Assembly: GCA_934215995.1 (NCBI GenBank) | Contig: CAKQBC010000017.1 | Span: 1 to 16,976, forward strand | Source: an uncultured Bacillus sp. | GTDB taxonomy: Bacteria > Bacillota > Bacilli > Bacillales > DSM-1321 | Reading direction: 5' to 3' | Length of the DNA stretch: 16,976 nucleotides | Shown here: positions 13,805 to 16,976 of the stretch, one piece after another | Layout: each line of letters opens with the position of its first letter | Position numbering within the stretch: position 1 is the first letter of the stretch | Translations under genes and position numbers: made by a program | The notes under the pieces: model-generated | What the model saw: only the letters and a program-made list of their open reading frames with translations | What the model was told of the DNA's origin: nothing | Databases searched by the model: none

Positions 13805-14430
13805 TGAAGAAAGGATGGATCGATATTTCACAGCCGCTGACTAATGCCATTGCCCACTGGCCCGGAGATACGCCATTCAGCTATGAAACAGCTTTTACAA
13901 AAGAACAAACCGGCTCTGTCAATATTGGCAGGATTACGACCAGCCTGCATACCGGCACCCATGTCGATGCGCCGTTCCATTTTAATGACGAAGGCGAAAA
14001 GATCTTGGACCTGGATATCGAGCTGTATATCGGGCCGGCGCGTGTGATTGATGTATCTGCCTGCGAAAAGGTGGATTCGGAAGTTCTGAAAGGATTTGAT
14101 CTCGAAGGTGTGGAACGTGTCCTGCTCAGGACCTCGGTTCCGAATAATTCGGAAGTGTTTCCGAATCAGATCCCTGAACTGACCGTGGATATGGCAGACT
14201 ACCTCGGCAGTAAAGGCGTGCGCCTGCTCGGAGTGGATGTGCCATCCGTCGATGCGATCGACAGCAAAGAGATGGAAACACACCATGCTTTATATCGAAA
14301 TGGCATTCATATTCTGGAAAATATCATGCTGGATGAGGTAGAAGAAGGAAATTACGAGCTAATTGCCTTGCCGCTCCCGATTAAAGACGGAGACGGCAGC
14401 CCGGTGAGGGCGGTTATTCGGCCAATTTAA
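13801..14430 (+). CDS. kynB: Kynurenine formamidase (arylformamidase)
   Basis: This 209-residue metal-dependent hydrolase of the cyclase family converts N-formylkynurenine to kynurenine and formate. The family motif HxGTHxDxPxH is intact: H50, H54, D56, P58 and H60 in [13 protein letters not shown] bind the metal pair. [18 protein letters not shown] near the N-terminus and [15 protein letters not shown], followed by the segment around [14 protein letters not shown], are also typical KynB stretches. It begins with ATG ATG; the first overlaps the kynU stop, and the second (13804) is also possible. The C-terminus reads [12 protein letters not shown]. The last codons (TATTCGGCCAATTTAA) coincide with the first unit of the repeat array that fills the space to kynA. 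Confidence 0.95.
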   Translation: MMKKGWIDISQPLTNAIAHWPGDTPFSYETAFTKEQTGSVNIGRITTSLHTGTHVDAPFHFNDEGEKILDLDIELYIGPARVIDVSACEKVDSEVLKGFDLEGVERVLLRTSVPNNSEVFPNQIPELTVDMADYLGSKGVRLLGVDVPSVDAIDSKEMETHHALYRNGIHILENIMLDEVEEGNYELIALPLPIKDGDGSPVRAVIRPI

Positions 14431-14776
14431 GCGGGGTAACGGCCAAAACCTCGAATTTATCGGCCAAAATGGAAGGTTTAACGGCCAAACTAACCTATTT
14501 ATCGGTCAAACGCTAAATTTCTGCCTTACTGGAAGCGCAGCAGGTAGCAGAAATAGCCTTTACCGGCCGATTTGAAGGAAATACTGGCCAAAACCGTACA
14601 ATTAACGGCCAATTTTGATAAAGTACCGGCCAAATGAAGCCCGGCCGCAAGCCGCAGCAGGTATATCGATCAAAAAAATAATATATCGGTCAAAATTTCA
14701 TTATATCGGTCAATCACATGATGATATCGGTCAGATTTCCAATATATCGGTCACTTTCCGAATATATCTGTCAGCC
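14414..14776. repeat. Helically phased array of 15 short degenerate repeats
   Basis: This interval between kynB and kynA holds fifteen units in three blocks. Taking the C of the CGG core (or its equivalent), units lie at 14419, 14440, 14461, 14482 and 14503; then 14564, 14585, 14606 and 14627; then 14667, 14687, 14707, 14728, 14748 and 14768. Spacing within the first two blocks is exactly 21, and in the third it is 20, 20, 21, 20, 20. The first two blocks use the core TWWCGGCCAAA (one unit has CGGTCAAA); the third uses TATATCGGTCA. The remaining 8-12 bases of each unit are unrelated. The cores are not palindromic, so all units point the same way. The first unit includes the stop codon of kynB. 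A 20-base period breaks any reading frame, so the array is not coding. Its function is unknown to me. Confidence 0.85.
14517..14554. repeat. Hairpin interlude inside the array
   Basis: ATTTCTGC (14517-14524) and GCAGAAAT (14547-14554) form a perfect 8-base inverted repeat with a 22-base loop, in the 61-base gap between the first and second blocks. The loop contains CGCAGCAGGTA (14536-14546). The same 11 bases recur at 14653-14663 in the gap before the third block. Confidence 0.6.
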
Positions 14777-14830
14777 GCTGAAATAACAGGCCTCAGGAAC
14801 GACAAGAACTAATCTCAAGGAGGACATAAC

Positions 14831-15682
14831 ATGAAAGAAAAACACCAGGACGTAAACGCGACAACCTCTGAAAAGAGCATCCATACAGATTTCACCAACA
14901 ACATGACATACGGTGAATACCTGCAGCTCGACAAAATCCTATCCGCGCAAAACAGGCTTTCCGGACATCATGATGAGATGCTGTTTATCGTCATCCACCA
15001 GGTGAGCGAGCTGTGGATGAAGCTGATTCTTCATGAAATGGGTGCAGCCATCGAATCGATTGAAAACAATGATTTATCCACAGCACAGAAGCGATTGGCG
15101 CGCGTTTCGAAGACACAATCGCAGATTATTCAGGCATGGGATGTGCTGTCCACATTGACGCCATCCGAGTATATGGAGTTCCGCGATTCACTTGGCCAGG
15201 CATCTGGCTTCCAATCCTACCAGTATCGTATGGTAGAATTTGCGTTAGGCTATAAAACCGAGCATGTTCTGAAAATTTACCAAAAAGATCCTGAGCTGCA
15301 TGCGAAGTTAACGGAAGCGTTCGAAAAGCCGGGCTTATACGATGTAGCTATCCGCGCGCTTCACAAAGCAGGCCTGCCAGTTGATGATGATATTCTGAAC
15401 AGAGATGTAACCAGAACATATAAAGAAAATGATTCGGTCCGCGCAGCCTGGATGACGGTGTATAAAAATCCTGAAAAGTACTGGGAGTTATACGAGCTTG
15501 CGGAAAAACTTGTGGATATCGAAGATTGGCTTCAGCAGTGGCGCTTCCGCCATATGAAAACGGTGGAAAGAATCATCGGCTTCAAGATGGGAACAGGCGG
15601 TTCATCCGGCGTCGGCTATTTGAAAAAAGTATTGGATCAGCGCTTCTTCCCTGAACTTTGGGATATCCGCACAGAGTTGTAA
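14831..15682 (+). CDS. kynA: Tryptophan 2,3-dioxygenase
   Basis: This 283-residue heme enzyme opens the indole ring of L-tryptophan with O2 to give N-formylkynurenine, the first step of the kynurenine pathway. Visible marks are [18 protein letters not shown], the distal-site segment [18 protein letters not shown] with H56, and [21 protein letters not shown]. The proximal heme ligand is H241 in [16 protein letters not shown], followed by [20 protein letters not shown]. All are canonical, and the length is normal. ATG 14831 follows a perfect AAGGAGG at 14817-14823. It is separated from kynB by the 400-base repeat region. It may be transcribed from the kynU promoter through the array or from a promoter I cannot identify. 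A transporter gene follows 80 bases later. Confidence 0.97.
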   Translation: MKEKHQDVNATTSEKSIHTDFTNNMTYGEYLQLDKILSAQNRLSGHHDEMLFIVIHQVSELWMKLILHEMGAAIESIENNDLSTAQKRLARVSKTQSQIIQAWDVLSTLTPSEYMEFRDSLGQASGFQSYQYRMVEFALGYKTEHVLKIYQKDPELHAKLTEAFEKPGLYDVAIRALHKAGLPVDDDILNRDVTRTYKENDSVRAAWMTVYKNPEKYWELYELAEKLVDIEDWLQQWRFRHMKTVERIIGFKMGTGGSSGVGYLKKVLDQRFFPELWDIRTEL

Positions 15683-15702
15683 TCTAGGATTTAAAGGGGA
15701 AT

Positions 15703-15735
15703 CGGGGCCCGAAAGTCTTCCTGAATCGGGCCTTG
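15703..15735 (+). terminator. GC-rich hairpin between kynA and the transporter gene
   Basis: GGCCCGA (15706-15712) pairs with TCGGGCC (15726-15732), with two G-T pairs and one C-G pair extending it to 15703/15735. The following bases (CATAAAAA) are not a T tract. It is therefore more likely a partial terminator or an mRNA-stability hairpin that lowers transporter expression relative to kynA. Confidence 0.4.
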
Positions 15736-15762
15736 CATAAAAATAGAGAACAGGGGGGTACT

Positions 15763-16976
15763 ATGAGTACAAATCGAGAGCAATGGTCTTCTAAATTCGG
15801 CTTTATCATGTCCTCGGCCGGTGCCGCGATTGGCCTGGGAGCAATCTGGAAGTTCCCGTATGTAGCCGGAACGAGCGGAGGAGGCGCCTTTTTGCTGATG
15901 TTTATCGCGTTTACGATTTTGATTGGTCTTCCGATGCTCATTTCAGAGTTTATTATCGGGCGCGGGGCACAGAAAGAAGCGGTGTCTGCCTATTATAAAT
16001 TGGCTCCAAACAGTCCGTGGACCATTACCGGCAAGCTTGGCGTTGTCGGCTGCTTCCTGCTGCTGAGTTTTTATTCGGTTGTTGGGGGCTGGGTTCTGAT
16101 TTATACAGTCCTGTCAATTGGCGGCCAAGTCATCACGCCAGGTGCAGCCTATCCAGAACTGTTTGGCATGATTACATCCACGCCAAGCTGGACGCTATTG
16201 GGACTGGCAGCTTTTCTGCTTATTAACATTGTGGTCATCACATTCGGAATTCAGAACGGAATTGAAGCTGCAAGCAAATATATGATGCCGCTATTATTCA
16301 TCTTTTTTATCGTGCTTGTGGTACGCGCACTGACACTGGATGGAGCGATGGAAGGAGTCAAGTTCTTCCTGAACCCGGATTTCAGCAAAATCACAGGGGA
16401 ATCGGCCCTTTATGCATTGGGACAGTCGTTCTTTGCACTGGCAGTCGGCTTCTCATGCATGGTCACTTACAGCTCGTATCTGGATAAAAAAGTAAGCATC
16501 CCAAATTCAGCGGGCTCTGTTGTCATCATGAACATTATTATCTCTGTTTTGGCAGGATTGGCGATTTTCCCGGTTGTGTTTGCATTCGGATTTGAACCGG
16601 CGGAAGGCCCAGGGCTTCTGTTCATGGTCCTGCCGGCCGTCTTTTCACAAATCCCATTAGGGGAAATGTTTCTGGCAATCTTTCTGCTGCTTTTCTTATT
16701 TGCCACTTTGACATCATCGTTCAGCATGCTGGAAATCATCGTCTCTGCATTCATCGAAAACGGAAAGCATTCCCGGAAAAAAATCTCCTGGATCTCCGGC
16801 ATTGTCATGTTCGCCGCCGGGATTCCTGCTGCGCTGTCGTTCAGCCTGCTTGGGGACTTCACCATTTTCGGGAAAAATATATTTGATGCAACCGACTACC
16901 TTGTCAGCAATATCCTGCTTCCTCTAGGCTGCCTGCTGATTGCCCTCTTTATTTCTTTAAGAATGGACAAACAGCT
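15763..16976 (+). CDS. NSS-family sodium-coupled amino-acid transporter (partial)
   Basis: The first 404 codons of a neurotransmitter:sodium symporter are visible; the gene runs off the right edge. ATG 15763 follows AGGGGGG (15752-15758). TM1 shows the unwound sodium/substrate motif GAAIGLGAIWKFPY, then GTSGGGAFLLMF, and the TM2 pattern GLPMLISEFIIGRG. Later helices include FYSVVGGWVLIYTVLS, FGIQNGIEAASKYMMP and the TM6-like LGQSFFALAVGFSCMVTYSSYL. The Asn that ligates sodium in LeuT (GLGN) is Ala here, and the gating Arg is Lys (WKFPY), as I recall for a YhdH/YocR-like bacterial branch. Relatives such as TnaT and MhsT carry tryptophan or other hydrophobic amino acids. Its place after kynA makes tryptophan the likely cargo. 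An alternative is export or uptake of another aromatic amino acid. Confidence 0.93.
   Translation, partial: MSTNREQWSSKFGFIMSSAGAAIGLGAIWKFPYVAGTSGGGAFLLMFIAFTILIGLPMLISEFIIGRGAQKEAVSAYYKLAPNSPWTITGKLGVVGCFLLLSFYSVVGGWVLIYTVLSIGGQVITPGAAYPELFGMITSTPSWTLLGLAAFLLINIVVITFGIQNGIEAASKYMMPLLFIFFIVLVVRALTLDGAMEGVKFFLNPDFSKITGESALYALGQSFFALAVGFSCMVTYSSYLDKKVSIPNSAGSVVIMNIIISVLAGLAIFPVVFAFGFEPAEGPGLLFMVLPAVFSQIPLGEMFLAIFLLLFLFATLTSSFSMLEIIVSAFIENGKHSRKKISWISGIVMFAAGIPAALSFSLLGDFTIFGKNIFDATDYLVSNILLPLGCLLIALFISLRMDKQ

Noticed and set aside
14414..14776. Reading the array as a CRISPR locus
   Set aside because: Units are only 20-21 bases long, the conserved part is 8-12 bases and degenerate, there are no spacers of 26-40 bases, and no cas gene is in view.
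14615..14812. 65-residue plus-strand frame across the third repeat block
   Set aside because: It starts with TTG without a ribosome binding site and lies in the array. The 20-base repeat period shifts the frame at each unit, so the open frame is most likely chance.

Overview
The window looks like a chromosomal segment from a Bacillaceae bacterium (Bacillus, Cytobacillus or Mesobacillus type). The reasons are strong purine-rich ribosome binding sites, sigma-A-type promoters, frequent GTG and TTG start candidates, U-tailed hairpin terminators, and protein families typical of the group. I see no rRNA, tRNA, IS element, phage gene or CRISPR array.

Layout. The first 320 bases hold two terminators around a short unit of unclear coding status. 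Next come a GreA/GreB C-terminal-domain protein (386-835), an Old Yellow Enzyme flavin oxidoreductase (1042-2163) and a small membrane protein (2395-2634). A bidirectional terminator separates these from a minus-strand pair: a PepSY transmembrane protein (3157-4530) and a YtkA/FixH-like lipoprotein (2670-3131). A YjbR/MmcQ-family gene (4721-5116) follows, then an overlooked 34-residue membrane miniprotein on the minus strand (5151-5255), then a vanadium-haloperoxidase-family protein (5525-7078).

From 7381 to 11660 four genes spaced 13-14 bases apart form one probable operon: a membrane-anchored HtrA-like serine protease, a membrane-anchored PrsA-like parvulin foldase, an FtsX/MacB-type ABC permease with two Met/Gly-rich loops, and its ATPase. 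It ends at a strong terminator. The grouping suggests an envelope protein quality-control unit coupled to an ABC transporter.

The right end is a tryptophan catabolic locus. A TetR-family regulator (minus strand, 11801-12418) diverges from kynU, kynB, kynA and a partial NSS-family sodium-coupled amino-acid transporter that runs off the window. The two promoters interlock around one perfect 17-base palindrome, so the TetR protein probably controls both directions. KynA, KynB and KynU convert tryptophan to N-formylkynurenine, kynurenine and then anthranilate plus alanine; the transporter plausibly imports tryptophan.

The most unusual element is a roughly 360-base array between kynB and kynA. 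It has fifteen short degenerate units (core CGGCCAAA or ATCGGTCA) spaced 21 or 20 bases apart, about two helical turns, in three blocks separated by two interludes that share the string CGCAGCAGGTA. I do not recognise it as a described element.
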